The notes beneath the pieces were generated by a model that worked only from the letters and a program-made list of their open reading frames with translations, was not told the origin of the DNA and made no database searches. Of a DNA stretch of 64,000 nucleotides, positions 13,029-25,284 are shown in pieces. A program made the translations under genes and the position numbers. Source of the stretch: Cyanophora paradoxa (Eukaryota > Glaucocystophyceae > Cyanophorales > Cyanophoraceae). The DNA lies in assembly GCA_004431415.1 (NCBI GenBank), contig QPMI01000542.1:434001-498000 (forward strand), written 5' to 3'. Numbering within the stretch: position 1 is the stretch's first letter; the number at the start of each line of letters is the position of its first letter.

Positions 13029-13850
13029 GTCGACTCCAGGTTCGCTCCGCCGCTGCTGCTGCGCACCTGACCCGCCCCCGCTGGGCCCGGCGGCCAGGCC
13101 CCGCCCCCGCACGCCCTCTGTCCGGGGCGAGCTGACGCCTCGGTTCGAATTCTGCGCATGCGCAGGCTATAGCTATGCGCGGGTCCCGGCGCCACCCGCC
13201 GCTCCGCCCGCTTCCTAGCCCGCCGCCCTGCCGGCTGCTTCAGCTTCGTCGACTCCAGGTTCGCCCCGCTGCTGCTGCTGCGCACCTGACCCGCCCCCGC
13301 TGGGCCCGGCGGCCAGGCCCCGCCCCCGCACGCCCGCTGTCCGGGGCGAGCTGACGCCTCGGTTCGAATTCTGCGCATGCGCAGGCTATAGCTATGCGCG
13401 GGGCCCGGCGCCACCTGCCGCTCCGCCCGCTTCCTAGCCCGCCGCCCTGCCGGCTGCTTCAGCTTCGTCGACTCCAGGTTCGCCCCGCTGCTGCTGCTGC
13501 GCACCTGACCCGCCCCCGCTGGGCCCGGCGGCCAGGCCCCGCCCCCGCACGCCCGCTGTCCGGGGCGAGCTGACGCCTCGGTTCGAATTCTGCGCATGCG
13601 CAGGCTATAGCTATGCGCGGGGCCCGGCGCCACCTGCCGCTCCGCCCGCTTCCTAGCCCGCCGCCCTGCCGGCTGCTTCAGCTTCGTCGACTCCAGGTTC
13701 GCCCCGCTGCTGCTGCTGCGCACCTGACCCGCCCCCGCTGGGCCCGGCGGCCAGGCCCCGCCCCCGCACGCCCGCTGTCCGGGGCAACTTACGCCTCGCT
13801 CCTTGCGCATGCGCAGGCTATGCGCGGGGCCCGGCGCCACCTGCCGCTCC
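13029..13850. repeat. 219-bp tandem repeat, about 3.75 copies
   Basis: Copies begin (GTCGACTCCAGG) at 13029, 13248, 13467 and 13686, exactly 219 bp apart. The last copy diverges and is truncated near 13.8 kb. Copies 2 and 3 are almost identical. Each contains the palindrome CTGCGCATGCGCAG followed by a TATAGCTATA-like word. Because 219 is a multiple of three, a long open frame persists on the minus strand, but it is compositionally repetitive and is not called as a gene. Confidence 0.85.
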
Positions 13851-14617
13851 GCCCGCTTTCCCGCCCGCCGCCGCCCTCCCCTGCCCGCCCGCCTGGTGCC
13901 CGGCCTTCGCCTGCGTCGCCACCCCACCCATCCGCCTCGCCACCCCACCCGCCAGCCTCGCCACAACGCCCGCCCCGCCCGGCCCGGCCGCCAGCCTTGC
14001 TTCTCTGCCCCCACTCGCCCCCCCCCCCCCCCCCCCCTACCCCTCCCCCTTTCCAAGTACCCTGCAATGTGTACAAGTACCCCCCCTTGCACCTCCGCGC
14101 GCGGCCCGCACTTGCTGCACTTGCACAGGGCCGGGCGCGGTCTGCTAGTATGGCAATCGGAGTACTAGCTATAGTGTACCGAATTCGAAGCTGCAAAATA
14201 CATGAATTGCAAGCTACAGCTACGTATATATCTATACGTACAGATGAAGGTCATGATCGATATCGATATCAGCAGATCACGTCGCGAAGGAAGCACGTCG
14301 AGGAGACGTTCCACACGCCGTTCGCCTCGGCCACGTCCTGCCTCGCGATCGCGAGCGCGATCGCGATCGCGATCGGAAACATAAATAAATCGATTTGGCG
14401 CCCGCGCATTTAATTTGCATGCCTCTGTTCTGTAGCTATGTGAACCTAGCATCACACATGCATACGTAGAACGCGTTGTTACTTGGGTTTTGATGTAATT
14501 ACAAATTGCGGACCTTGGCCCATGAGCGCATGGAGCGGCAATCGAAGCCCTCGGCGGCAGCCTCGAGCTCCCAGTCCGGTGCCTACAAAATGGCATTCGA
14601 CATGTGCAGCTTCATTG
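13851..14617. other. Pyrimidine-rich and palindromic intergenic DNA
   Basis: A CCxCC-rich stretch with a C-run near 14020-14036 is followed by AT-richer DNA containing GATCGATATCGATATC and repeated GCGATCGC words near 14350-14375. No gene was recognised. The 3' end of the minus-strand glycosyltransferase gene may extend into this interval. Confidence 0.4.
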
Positions 14618-17489
14618 TCAGGCGCGCGAAATTCCGTGGAAATCGGCCATGAAGCAGCGGCCGCGGGAGGCACCGAGGTGCGGGCGAAGGGAAGAGAGAG
14701 AAAGTCCGGGAAGCGGACGAGCTGCGCGCGCGACCGCCGCACGCGTGTGTGCACAGCGGGCGGGCGGGACCAGCACAACGCGTCGCGGTCGCACCTGGAA
14801 GGCCGCGAGGGCGCCCTCCGCGAGCGCCGCCACCACCTCGTGCCACGTGGCCGTCGTGAGGACGGGCAGATGCGCCGCCGCCTCCGCCTCGGGCGCGAGG
14901 TACGGCGCCGCCTGCGCCGCGCCGATCGCGACACGCGCGCGCGCGCGCGTCAAGGATCACCAATGTCGACAAGAAGACGGCATTCTCACCTGGCTGTTCT
15001 GAAAGATGGAGTAGCTCCGGAACGGCACGGTCTTTGCGAGCCGCACGGGGTTCAGCCTGCGCTCGGGGCCCGGCGACGGCGTCAGCGTCGGCGTCGGCGC
15101 CAGTCGGGCCGGCTCTGACGCTCGGCCAGAGCTCGAGGCGGGGAGTGCGGCACCAGTGGTCGGCGTGGCAGGACTCTTGCGGCAGATCCCGCATCCGAAA
15201 CACGTCCTGCGGGCGATTCTCGGCCCGCGCTCGCGATCGGCGCCCCGGGCGCAGATACGAGGGAATGGGGCCGGCGATCACGAGGAGCGCAGACCTTCCC
15301 GGGGTGGTCCCGACACGTCATGGCCGGCGCGATGAGAACGCGCCCCGACGCCTTCGCGCCACCGTCGTCGGCCGCGGCGCGCATGCGCGCGCTCAGCCCC
15401 CCAAAAAGCGTACCCGGGCGAGCGCGACGGCGATGCGGAGGCTCCGCATCTGGTGGGCGATGTTCTGCCACGTATGGCAAATGAGCCCCGTCAGCGTTGC
15501 GACGATAAAAACCGCTAGGGCTGGCCGGACTTCCAGCCGGGACATTCAAAGAAATTAATTAGAGCACCTTGGACATGTCGTGGGTGAATGTGAGGTACTT
15601 CTTCCCGGAGCCGTAGGACTCCTCTTGATCGGGGACCAGCCACAGGTTCCCCCGCTGCAGCATCTGGGCCTGGGGGGGGGGGGGGGGGGGCGGGGTACGT
15701 TCAAGCTCGCTCCATCGAGCTCGATGGCGCCGGGGTACTGGGGCTCGCGAGCGTGCCTTGTACGGCCCGTCGACGAAGTTGCTGTGGACCGTCGCCGGTC
15801 CCTTTGCCGCGTTCCTCAGGTGGGGCAGCCTGCGCGGACGGGTAGGGGTACACTTGAAAATGCTGACGTCGCGGGGCGGAGGGGTACACGCAAAGACGGA
15901 CGGACCAGAAGTAAAGGCCTCCGTTGGGGTAGTAGTCCAGGTCGAGGACCTGGATGTTCGCCTGTACCCCCGATCATAAGGGCGCGGCGAGGTGGGGGAA
16001 GAGAGAAGGCAGGGGTACCGGAGCAGTGTTCAGAGCCACGTGGGCCTTCATGAGGCGGTTGAAAGCGTACTGGTCCCAGGAGACGGGGGTAACCCACCCC
16101 ATCTGCAGGCGACGGGGGTACTGAAATCAGGCCGCGCATGGTAGGGGAGGCTAGGGGGGTTGGGGGGGTGGGGGTAAAGGGCGGGGGGTGAGCTCACGTA
16201 GAGGCCGATGGCCTCCAAGGCCCCGGGGGATGATTTGGCGAAAAAAGTACCGATGTTGTAGTCTGGAGGGATAAGGGAAAGGTAGGAGGTCAACCAGGGT
16301 ACAGGAAGGGGGCTCGCGCGGGGTACAGGCGGCGCACCCTCCTCCCACAGGTCGGGCATCCGCCAGAAGTACCCGTCTGTCATAAAGGCGAGGTCCGCGC
16401 CCTGGGGTACGTAGTCGAACGGGTTCAGGAGGATAACGCTGTAGCCCCCGCGTCAGGTGGTGCAAGCGAGCGGTTGGCCGCCTTCGGGGCACACCCGTCG
16501 GGTTCTTGGAGGAAGATGTCGAATCCGAGCAGGAGCGCGTTGAACACTGCGGGTGCGCCTCTTAGCTAGGGGGTACGGACCCCAAGGACCGCGACGGGGA
16601 TACCGAATTGGAATTTCACGGTGTTCGTCTTGTTCGTTTCCGGGGGAACGAGGAAGGAGCGCACCCCAAGGCTGCCCGGACGGTCAGGCGGAAGCTAAAG
16701 CAGCGGACGGCGTGCCCGAGCGCCGCACCCGCTGATTGCTGCGTGCATCTCGGCGCTTGTGGACAGGATCAGCATGTGCCCGGCCAGGCCGATGCGGTTC
16801 GCGGATAGTATGAGCTGCGTTCGATTGAGCGCAGCGATCTCAGAAAGACGCTCAGAAGAACAGCGCGCACGTTGTGCATCATACGCCAGAATCCCATGTC
16901 GCCTGCAAGCGCACCCGGATCAAATTCCCTCCGGGGACCGCGCGGGAGAGCGCCCGACGCGGAGCGCTTAGCCCCCGGACCGTAGCTAACAATGACGCGG
17001 TTGCGCTGCCCGTCGGGCCCGCTCATAGCCACCAGGCTGAGGCCCAGTGCCTGAGCGGCGATCAAAAGGGCGCGGCCGCGGCCCCGGCGCGGCGGGCGAG
17101 GCGTGCCAGCGAAAGGAAGTTCCCGTTATCGTACTTGAAGACGTGGTACTTCTGGGGGAAGCGCGGCAGCATCGCCAGCGCGTACTCCAGCCGCGCCTTC
17201 ACGTCGTCTGCCGCGGAGCCTTTCGGTGCAGCTCGCGTCGCGCATCGATGCGACACGCACCCTGCAGCTCCGGAGGTATGTCGGCTGAGACGAGGGCGGC
17301 CTGGGCGCCAGGATAGGCGCGCTCAAGCGCGGCCCAGTCTGAGCTCGTGGCATTCGCGCTCGCTGGTGCTTCTGTCGCATTTGCAACCTGTGCGGGCGCT
17401 TCGGGCTCCTCCGCCGAGGCTCGGGCGTGCGCAGCGGCTGTGAGGACGAGGAACGCCGCGAGCAGCACGCCCCGGCCGTCTCGCCGCAT
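14618..17489 (-). CDS. GT77/XEG113-like nucleotide-diphospho-sugar transferase, secretory
   Basis: The start at 17489 opens a signal-peptide or anchor sequence (hydrophobic VLLAAFLVLTAAAHARA) followed by an Asn-glycosylation-rich stem. Downstream exons carry hallmarks of the nucleotide-diphospho-sugar transferase fold: VFNALLLGFDIFLQEPDG running into VILLNPFDYV (about 16.55-16.40 kb), DLAFMTDGYFW, YNIGTFFAKSSPGALEAI, VSWDQYAFNRLMKAH and ATVHSNFVDGPYK. A C-terminal segment (CHTWQNIAHQMRSLRIAVAL, then VLIAPAMTCRDHPGK, LPQESCHADHWC and VPFRSYSIFQNSQ) resembles the second domain of plant XEG113/GT77 proteins. It likely transfers a pentose or hexose to glycoproteins or wall polymers in the Golgi. 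The DxD metal motif appears as E-P-D. An apparent frameshift near 17.09 kb is removed by a GC-AG intron (CTG|gcacgc). The last exon and stop are uncertain. Confidence 0.7.
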
Positions 17490-17943
17490 CGACGCGACGC
17501 CCCGAAAACCCGCACAAAACCGTCGTTGGCCGCTGCGCCCGCCAGCGTCCCGCGTCCCGCTTCTACTTCGCGCCGTACCCCCGCGTCGGCCCGTAGTACC
17601 CCGTACCCTTAGGCCGCTCCGAGCTGCGGGTTCACTTCGTCGCCCTCTCGAGCAGCCTAGCGTTGGGATCGAAAACTGTCCAGCTCCGCCGAGCGCCCCA
17701 GTGCTTGCGTCAGCTCGGCGCAGCTCAAGGGCGATGCCACGAGCGCACAGAATCACGAACTGGTCCCGCACAGGTACGCTGGCACCCGCACTCGGCAGGT
17801 GGCTCGTACCGAGCGTGTGTGGCCGAGCTCGCGCTGATGTCCGCCGCTGCCGCTCGCGCGCAGGGAGCTTCTGCCCTAATGTGGTTCGCACAGCGTCACG
17901 TGCACGCGTACGCGCGGCGCACCGCTGATCCCGGGCGCCTCAG

Positions 17944-20519
17944 GTCCACCACCCGACTTCGGCATCCGAGATTCTCGTCATTCTTGCGGACGCCGAGCGG
18001 AGGAGCGCGCGCGTTAGGGTCGTTGGCTCTGGTGCATTGTCTGTGTATACGAGCCAGTCCGTTGGCCACGCACCTGACTTCGATTCAATGTACAGGGTGG
18101 TCGCCCCTTCTGAGCATAGTGCACTGCGTGGACACTGTCGTCTGGATGGATCAAATGTCATCGATCCTCAGCATCGACCGGCACGCCAAAACTGTGACAG
18201 TGCAGGTGGGCGGGCAGCCCGTGCAGCTTTCCGCGCCAGCGCCGCGGAATTCGATCCCGCTGCTGCGCAGGCCGGCGCCACGCTCGCCCAGCTGAACCGG
18301 GCTCTGGAGGCCGAAGGTCTGGCGTTCTCTAATCTGCCGTCCGTCTCGTGCGCCGCCCCCGCCCTGCCCCGCCGCGCCCGGCTCGAGCGGGCGCCGCGCG
18401 CTCCGCACGCGCGCGCGCCTCACGCCGCGACCGGCCGCGCCTGTTCCACGCGCAGCGGGCAGACGATAGGCGGCGCCATCGCCACCGCCACGCACGGCTC
18501 GGGAATGCGGGCCGGGCTTCTCTCCTCTGCGGTGCGCATGTGGCTCGAGTGGCCGCTCGAATTCCCTCGCGCGGATTCGAACCGGGGTCCCCCAGGTCCT
18601 GGCCCTGGAGATCGCGACGCCGGCGAAGGGCGTCCTGCGGCTCACGCGCGCCTCCTCGTCGCCCCTCTTCTGGGCCGCCTGCTGCAGCCTGGGGGTACTG
18701 GGCGTCGTCACCGAGGCGCGCTTCTACCCCCCCTTACCCCGCGCTCGCATCTCGTACCCCCCTCGCTGCGCGCTGATGCGTACCCACCTCAGGTCACCCT
18801 CCAGGTGGAGGATGCGTACGCCCTCTCGGTGCGGGGTGGGGCCCTACCGGGTACCACCTTCGATTCCTGACCGCGGGACGGTCCCGGGGTACAGGTCGAA
18901 CAGGAGCCCCGGACGCTGGACGACGTGCTCGTAAACTTCGAGGTGGGTACAGTGTTGCCGGGCCTGGGTAAGGCAATTCCGACCGTCCCCCGCGCAGTCC
19001 GTCGCGCGGTCCGCGGAGTACGTGCGCTTCTGGTGGTACCCACACACAGACTGGGGTGCGCCGTTCGGTTCCGACGTCGTACCCGTCTTTCGCCCGTCCG
19101 ACCCTCGAGCCCGTCAGTGCTGCTGAACACCGCGGACCGCGTACCCCCCGCCCTGGCCCCGCCGCCGCGCCGCCCCTCCCTCCTCTCCCGCCTCCTGTCC
19201 CGTGTCCGCTTCAACGTCCTGCAGGTGTTCCCCCCACCCCCTCCTCTCCCGCGTACCCCCTCATCCGCGATGCGTGACACCGCTGCGCCGCAGTCCGCCC
19301 TCCTGGCCTCCTGGATCGTAACCCCCCTGGTCCCCATCATCAACCGCGTCTGGCGCTGGCTCTACTTCTCGTCGCGGTACCCCCGCCTCGATAATTTCTT
19401 TTACCCGCAAACTCTCTGACACGGCCTGGGGTACACACAGCGCTCGAGCGATCGTCTGCCCGATTCAGTTCTTCAACTTCGACTGCCTTTTCATGCAGCA
19501 CGTCGACGAGGCGAGTGCTTGCTGTACCCCTTGCGGCTATCAGTATCTCACTCTTTCTCGCAGTGGGCCGTACCCCTCTCCGAAGCCGCAGCGGCGCTGA
19601 CAGGGCTTCGCTCTCTCATCGAGTTCCGGGGGTACAGGGCCCACTTCCCCGTCGAGGTGCGTACCCCTTTCCTCCCCTGTACCCCCGACATCCGATCAAT
19701 CTCCTGAGCCCCCACCAGGTCCGCTTCGTACCCCGGGACTCTGTCTGGCTCTCGAACGCGCACGAGCGGTGCGTCCGCTCGTACCCCTCCGTGGCGGGCG
19801 CCTTTCTTAGGGGTACGGCGCCGCAGGGACGTTGTGTACATTGGGGTCATCAGCTACCGGCCCTTCGGCATCGATATTCAGGTTCGAATTCGCTGTGCCG
19901 AGAACGGACTGTAGGACCCGTCAGCGTCCGCCGTGGGCCCCGCCTCCCTCCCTCGGCGAGGGGGGTCTACCCCTCAGCGGGGAGCTAGAGCTAGAGCCCT
20001 ATCTAGCTCTGGATCCGGCCCGCTTTCCTTCGTTCGCCGAAGGTCGACTCCGTTCGCAGCTAGAGCTCTAGATCTAGATCTAGATTCAGTCCTGCTCTGA
20101 TCGATCTAGAGCTGCGACTCCGATTGATTGGTTCGCGCCGTACCCGTACCCCCGCAGGACTTCCGAAAGTACTTCGCAGACTTCGACGCGCTCATGCTGC
20201 GCTTCGGTGGGCGACCCCACTGGGCGAAGGTCGGCCCTGTGTACCCCCCCCCACCTCCCTCCCCCTTCTCCACCCTCCACGAACCCCCGCCCTGCCAGGA
20301 CCACCCCCTGGGGCGCGCCGAGCTGGCGAAACTGTACCCCAAGTTCGAGGAGTTCCGCCAGGCGCGAAATTAAGCTGAAGGGGCCGTACCCCTTATATTA
20401 CCCCCGCGCCCCGGGCCGCCTGATCGCATTCGAGAGCGCAGGTCAGGGCGCAGTTGGACCCTGCGAGCCTGCTGGGGAACGCCTACACGGACCGCCTCTT
20501 CGAGCCGGGCGCCGCGTAG
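17944..20519 (+). CDS. FAD-linked aldonolactone oxidase, L-gulonolactone-oxidase-like
   Basis: At least a dozen exons. The first secure one begins at 17944 (HHPTSASEILVILADAERR) and the stop is at 20517-20519; the true start lies in 17.5-17.94 kb and is unresolved. Diagnostic pieces in order are GHAPDF (candidate FAD-linking His), MSSILSIDRHAKTVTVQ, AGATLAQLNRALEAEGLAF, SGQTIGGAIATATHGSG, CSLGVLGVVTE/VTLQVEDAY, EYVRFWWYPHTD, FNFDCLFMQHVDE/WAVPLSE, YRAHFPVE/VRFVPRD, VYIGVISYRPFG, FGGRPHWAK and FEEFRQ/VRAQLDP. These fit the GULO/ALO family, which oxidises an aldonolactone to ascorbate or an analogue with O2. The sequence is closer to GULO/ALO than to plant GLDH. Three introns use GC donors (18716, 19511, 20362). 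It is divergent from the glycosyltransferase gene, so the 17.49-17.94 kb gap may be a shared promoter. Confidence 0.82.
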
Positions 20520-21390
20520 CCCCGTGGCGTACGTATACAGATCTAAAGCTAGCAAGTCGACGTTCCGGCCGGCGCCCGCGCCTGCTCTCTCAAGCTTGCA
20601 GTTGCTTTCTTGTCGCATGCGAATTGAATTCGAAGGAGGGGGCCGGACCCGCGCCGGTCGGCTGCGGTCGCGCAACCTGCAGCCTGGCAGCTTGCAGGGC
20701 ACTGCGGCGGGGCAGGGCGAGAAACTTCATTCGAGATTTCCGAAGCTAAGCGTCTTGCTCCCCGGGGCCGGGGCCTAGCTTGTACTAAGCTATATAAGTT
20801 AGGCGCATTCACCGAGTCAGACTCCGAGAAACTCACAGTGACGTGCACAATATATATAGCACTATCAGTGTTACATTTCGAATTCTAGCCGGCGTGACTA
20901 CTAGGCTACACGTTATACTTATTCAATGATTACAGGGCGCAGCCCACTAGAACTTCGGAAAGAAAGAAGGCGGAGACACTATGCCAACTATTACTAGTAC
21001 TCATGATCAGTGACCGCACTACAGGCGATCGCGAATCGAACTGTACACGGGCGCCGGCCCGGCGGATCTCGGGGGCCGCAGGCGCGGATCGGGGACTACT
21101 CAACTTACAGGAGTTGCACCAGAAAAAAACCTAGCTGAAGGGAAAAAGAACTCTACACAGGCGCGACGGAAATGGGATTGAAAGGGGGAGGCGGGGATAG
21201 AATCTCGAAATAGATTTACAGGGGGTCCGGCGGCAGCGGCCGGGAGGGACCCGGGAAACAGGGAACCTCGAAAGGCGCACAGGGAGCAGGACGGGCGCCA
21301 ACGTCGCGTGCGCATTATTTACAAGGGCGCGGGCGCCGCGTCGAGCCGGCAAATCGACCCCGGCGCCGGGCCGGCCGCCTCGGCTTCAGC
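20520..21390. other. Convergent intergenic spacer
   Basis: Separates the 3' ends of the lactone oxidase (+) and LRR (-) genes. No coding exon was recognised. It holds palindromic words (GATCTAGATCTAGATC just upstream, TATATA, GAATTC). No canonical poly(A) signal could be assigned with confidence. Confidence 0.5.
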
Positions 21391-24300
21391 TTAGCTGGCG
21401 CCGTGGACGGAGAGCGAGGGCGGGTGCTTGGCGCGGGATAGCGCCGACTTGGACACCTTGCAGCCGAACAGCGAGAGCGTCTGCAGCTGAGGGAGCGACG
21501 AGGCGAGCTGCAGCGCCCCGGCGCTCGTGAGGCGCGTGTGGGAGAGGTTCAGCGCCGTGAGGAGGGGGAGCCGGCCCAGGGCCGGCACGCATGCGTCCGA
21601 GAGGCGGTAGTTCTGCGCCGCCCATCGCTCAGAAAAAGAAAGGAAAAGAAAGGAAAGGAAAGGAAAGGAAAGGAAAGGGACCTGGGAGAGATTCAGGGAG
21701 GACAGGCGGGAGAGGCGGGGGAGGTGCCGGGCGACGCCGGCGTCGGAGAGGGCGCCCCCGCAGAGCTCCAGCGACTCCAGGTCCCTCAGCTGAGGGGGGG
21801 CGTCGGACAAGAGCAAAAGGGATCGAAGTCTACCGAGGCGGCTGATACCGAGGCGGCTGAAGGAAGTCTAGGAGGCTGAACCTAGATAGGAACGCGCTAG
21901 GTCCATGAATATCTTACGCTGAAGCACAGGCGCAAGCTTGCGGGCGGGCCTTGGCGAAAAAGGAAGCTATATAGCTACAGCTAAAGCAACAGCTAAAGGA
22001 AGCTCGGGATTATTATTGTGGGCCCATCATAGACGCCAGCATCCTCGGGCCTCAGCGGGGGGCGGGCGGACCCTCGCGAGGTGCTCGAGGCCGGCGTCGG
22101 AGATGCGGGCGGCGAAGAGGTCGAGCTCGCGGAGGGCCGGGAGGCACGCCAGGTGCGCCAGGCACCCGTCCGACACGTTCCGCGCGTCCAGGTTCAGCGC
22201 ACGCAGCCGCTTCATGTTCCTGCGGGGGCCGAGTCGGAGGAGAGGGGGGGGGGGGGGGGGGAGGGGGGGGAGGTGAGGGGGGAGAGGAGAGGGGGGCGGG
22301 ATTCCGTTGTTAGCCCGCGCTCCGGTGCCATCCGATCACCCGGGGGCTCGCTGTTAGCCCGCGCTCGCGGCGCCGGCGCCGGCGCCGCCAAGTCCCCTCG
22401 AACCCCTCGGGGGATGGCTCACCTCAGGTGAGCGGCGCCCTCGTCGCCGACCTTGGTGTAGGAGACGTCCAGCGCCTGCGCGGAGGCGGCCCGTTAGGGC
22501 CCCGTCTCAAGGCGCGGGCGGGCGGCCGGGCGGGCGGGGGGTTGAATTTGAATCCAGAGCAATTTAAACCAGCTAGCATGTACACCACGCCTCGTCTTAA
22601 GGCGCGGGCGGGCGGCCGGGCGGGCGGGGGGTTGAATTTGAATCCAGAGCAATTTAAACCAGCTAGCATGTACACCACGCCTCGTCTCAAGGCGCGGGCG
22701 GGCGGCCGGGCGGGCGGGGGGTTGAATTTGAATCCAGAGCAATTTAAACCAGCTAGCATGTACACCACGCCTCGTCTCAAGGCGCGGGCGGGCGGCCGGG
22801 CGGGCGGGGGGTTGAATTTGAATCCAGAGCAATTTAAACCAGCTAGCATGTACACCACGCCTCGTCTTAAGGCGCGGGCGGGCGGCCGGGCGGGCGGGGG
22901 GTTGAATTTGAATCCAGAGCAATTTAAACCAGCTAGCATGTACACCACGCCTCGTCTTAAGGCGCGGGCGGGCGGCCGGGCGGGCGGGGGGTTGAATTTG
23001 AATCCAGAGCAATTTAAACCAGCTAGCATGTACTCCACGCCTCGTCTTAAGGCGCGGGCGGGCGGGGAGCCCGCGATCCGCTCTCCGCTCTCCCCCACTC
23101 ACCTCGAGGGCGGTGAGGGGCGCGAGGTGCGCCATGCCCGCCGACGTGATCTCCGTGTCCGCCAGGTCCAGCCGCGCCTGCGGGGGGCCCACGTCAAGGC
23201 GGAGCGATCGTCGAGGAAACGGTCCGGAGGGGCCAGATCCAATAGAGCTGCTGCCACGGCGCCGGCGCCGGCGCGCATGCCGGCGCGGTCTAGACGCGGT
23301 CTAGACGCCGGCGCGGCGCAGCGCGGCGCGGCGACGCGCACCAGGGCGACGAGGGGCCGGAGGTGCACCATCCCCGCGTCCGTCAGGTCGCACGATTCCA
23401 GGCAGAGCGCTTTGATCGACACCAGCTTCGACAGGCTGGACGCGGAGGGCCGTGAGTGAGCAGGAGAGGCGAGGGAGAGGGAGAGGGCGAGGGAGAGGAC
23501 GGGCGGCGCGCCTGCCGAGGCCAGCGTCGTTGATGTGCGTGTAGGCGAGGTTCAGCGAGGTCAGGGAGGGGAGCGCTGCGGTCGGCCGGGCGAGCGAGCG
23601 CCGCGGTGTGAGCCGCCGGGCGAGCGAGTCGGACGGGTGGGGCGCGGGGCACCGGAGAGGGCGGAGAGGCCCTCGTTGGTGAGGCCCGTAGACTCGAGGT
23701 TCAGTTCCGTGAGGCCCTTGAGCGCGGAGAGGGCGCGCGCGCCGCGGTCCCCGAGGCCCGTCCCGGCCGCGTTCAGGTGCTGGAGCCGGGGCATCCTCGC
23801 CACGCCCTCGAACGAAGCGTCCGTCAGCTTCGTGCGCGCCACTTTAAGGCTCGTGAGGCCCGTCAGCCCTGCGCCGCCGCCGCCGCCCCGTCGGGATCGA
23901 ATCGAAGCGGAAGCGGGTTCGGCGATCGGGATCGGCGGCGCACGCGTGAGGGGCTCGAAGTTCGCGTCGGTAATTTCGATGCAGTACGAGAGGCTGAGCG
24001 TAACGAGGCCCGAGAGGTCGGCTAGCGGCTCGACCTTGATCAACCTGGGCGCACGCGGGCGGCCGGCACCGATCAGCGGCGGCGCGGGCGCCCGCGGGCG
24101 GGCGGGTAGGAAAGGGATTGCGCGCGGCTTACTTCGTGCACTGCTCGAGACTAATGTGCCGCAGGTGCTTGAGCGCTGGGAGGGCGTGAGAGGGCCGCGG
24201 CTGCGAGGGCCTCCGGCGGCGGAGCGGACCTGACAAGCGGGCCACTCCTTTATTCGAGACGCCCTTGCATCCCTCCAGACTCAAATACGTGAGGTTGTGA

Positions 24301-25284
24301 AGCTCTGCGTGCGTTCTCAGAGAGCGGAGAAGGCTGGAGAAGAAAAAAGGCGCGGGTCCGGACCGAGGATGTAATCGACGGCGTCATCGGTGAGCTTCAC
24401 GCAGCGGTCGACGCTGAGCCACGTGAGCGACGGCGCGAGCGATCTTAGGTGCCCGATGCCTGCGCGCGGCGAAGAGCGGAGCGGCGGATCAGCGTTGTGT
24501 GCGGGCGACAGCAGCGGACCAACGCACCCGCGTCGCTGACGCCGGCGCAGCCGGACAAATCGAGGCCTGAAAGAGACGCAATAAAGAGAAACCAGAAACT
24601 TCCGATCGACGGGGACACACGCACGGATCAAGGTCTGGAAGTGCCGGGAAACGAAGTGGAGCCAGCTGTCATCGACGCCGGCGGAGCAGGACGACGGCAG
24701 GGCGAGCTCCCAAAGCGAGCATTTGGCGAAGAGATTAAGCATCGAACGAGTCAGTCGGTTCCGGGCGACTGCGGCTGGTTAGGAGGCGGCCGGTTCAGAC
24801 GTACGCAAGGCGGGATCCTACACACCCAACGCCTGCACGACCTGCTGGGCCAACTCCGGCGGTAAAAGCTGCATTTACATAGTTAGCAAACGGCGCCACA
24901 GTGACGCGGGGGACGCACGGCAATCACATCCGCGTTGAATTTCGCCGCGTTGAAAGGGCTCCGAGAGAGCTCGCTTGCGAGAGACTCGACGCAGATCTCT
25001 AACAACGACAGCATCTGAGTGCCGCCATCGGCTCCTCGCCGCCAGGTCTGGACGGGCCGCTGCGCTTCCTCATGCCGCCCGCCAAGCAAGCGGCTCGTAA
25101 GGCTGCCGATAAACCCGGGGGCGCCGTGTTTCAACTCTGGCGACGACGGCGGCGACGACGCTGCGCTGCTGAGGATGGGGCTGCCGGGGCAGGGGCTGGA
25201 GCTGCTGGAGCTCGCACTGCGGATCGAGGGCTCGCACTCCCTGGCACGACTGGCCTTGCTACAGCAAGACGCAAGGGCTCCCAT
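21391..25284 (-). CDS. Plant-type RNI/AMN1-like leucine-rich-repeat protein with lipid-modifiable N-terminus
   Basis: Starts at 25284 with MGALASCCSK, a good N-myristoylation plus palmitoylation context. Exon 1 is 25284-24928, exon 2 is 24868-24826 and exon 3 begins at 24768, all in phase. The N-terminal module MLSLLEICVESLASEL / LLPPELAQQVVQAL / RNRLTRSMLNLFAKCSLWEL matches the cap of plant LRR proteins of the AMN1/internalin-like group. It is followed by at least fourteen LRRs of the form LTSLKVARTKLTDASFEGVA or LDVSYTKVGDEGAAHL across further exons, ending at 21391. Such solenoids bind protein partners, and membrane tethering at the N-terminus is likely. A 90-bp minisatellite fills the intron between the LRR exon ending near 23103 and the one near 22480, and a pyrimidine microsatellite sits in the intron at about 21.63-21.68 kb. 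Not every splice junction was verified. Confidence 0.8.
22501..23065. repeat. 90-bp intronic minisatellite, 6.3 copies
   Basis: The unit starts with cGTCTyAAGGCGCGGGCGGG, continues through GGGCGGGGGGTTGAATTTG and ends in a segment containing CAGCTAGCATGTAC. It repeats at 22501, 22591, 22681, 22771, 22861 and 22951, with a partial seventh at 23041. Copies differ only by C/T at one site and an A/T change in the last full copy. It lies wholly inside one intron of the LRR gene. The period is divisible by three, which creates long but meaningless open frames on both strands. Confidence 0.92.
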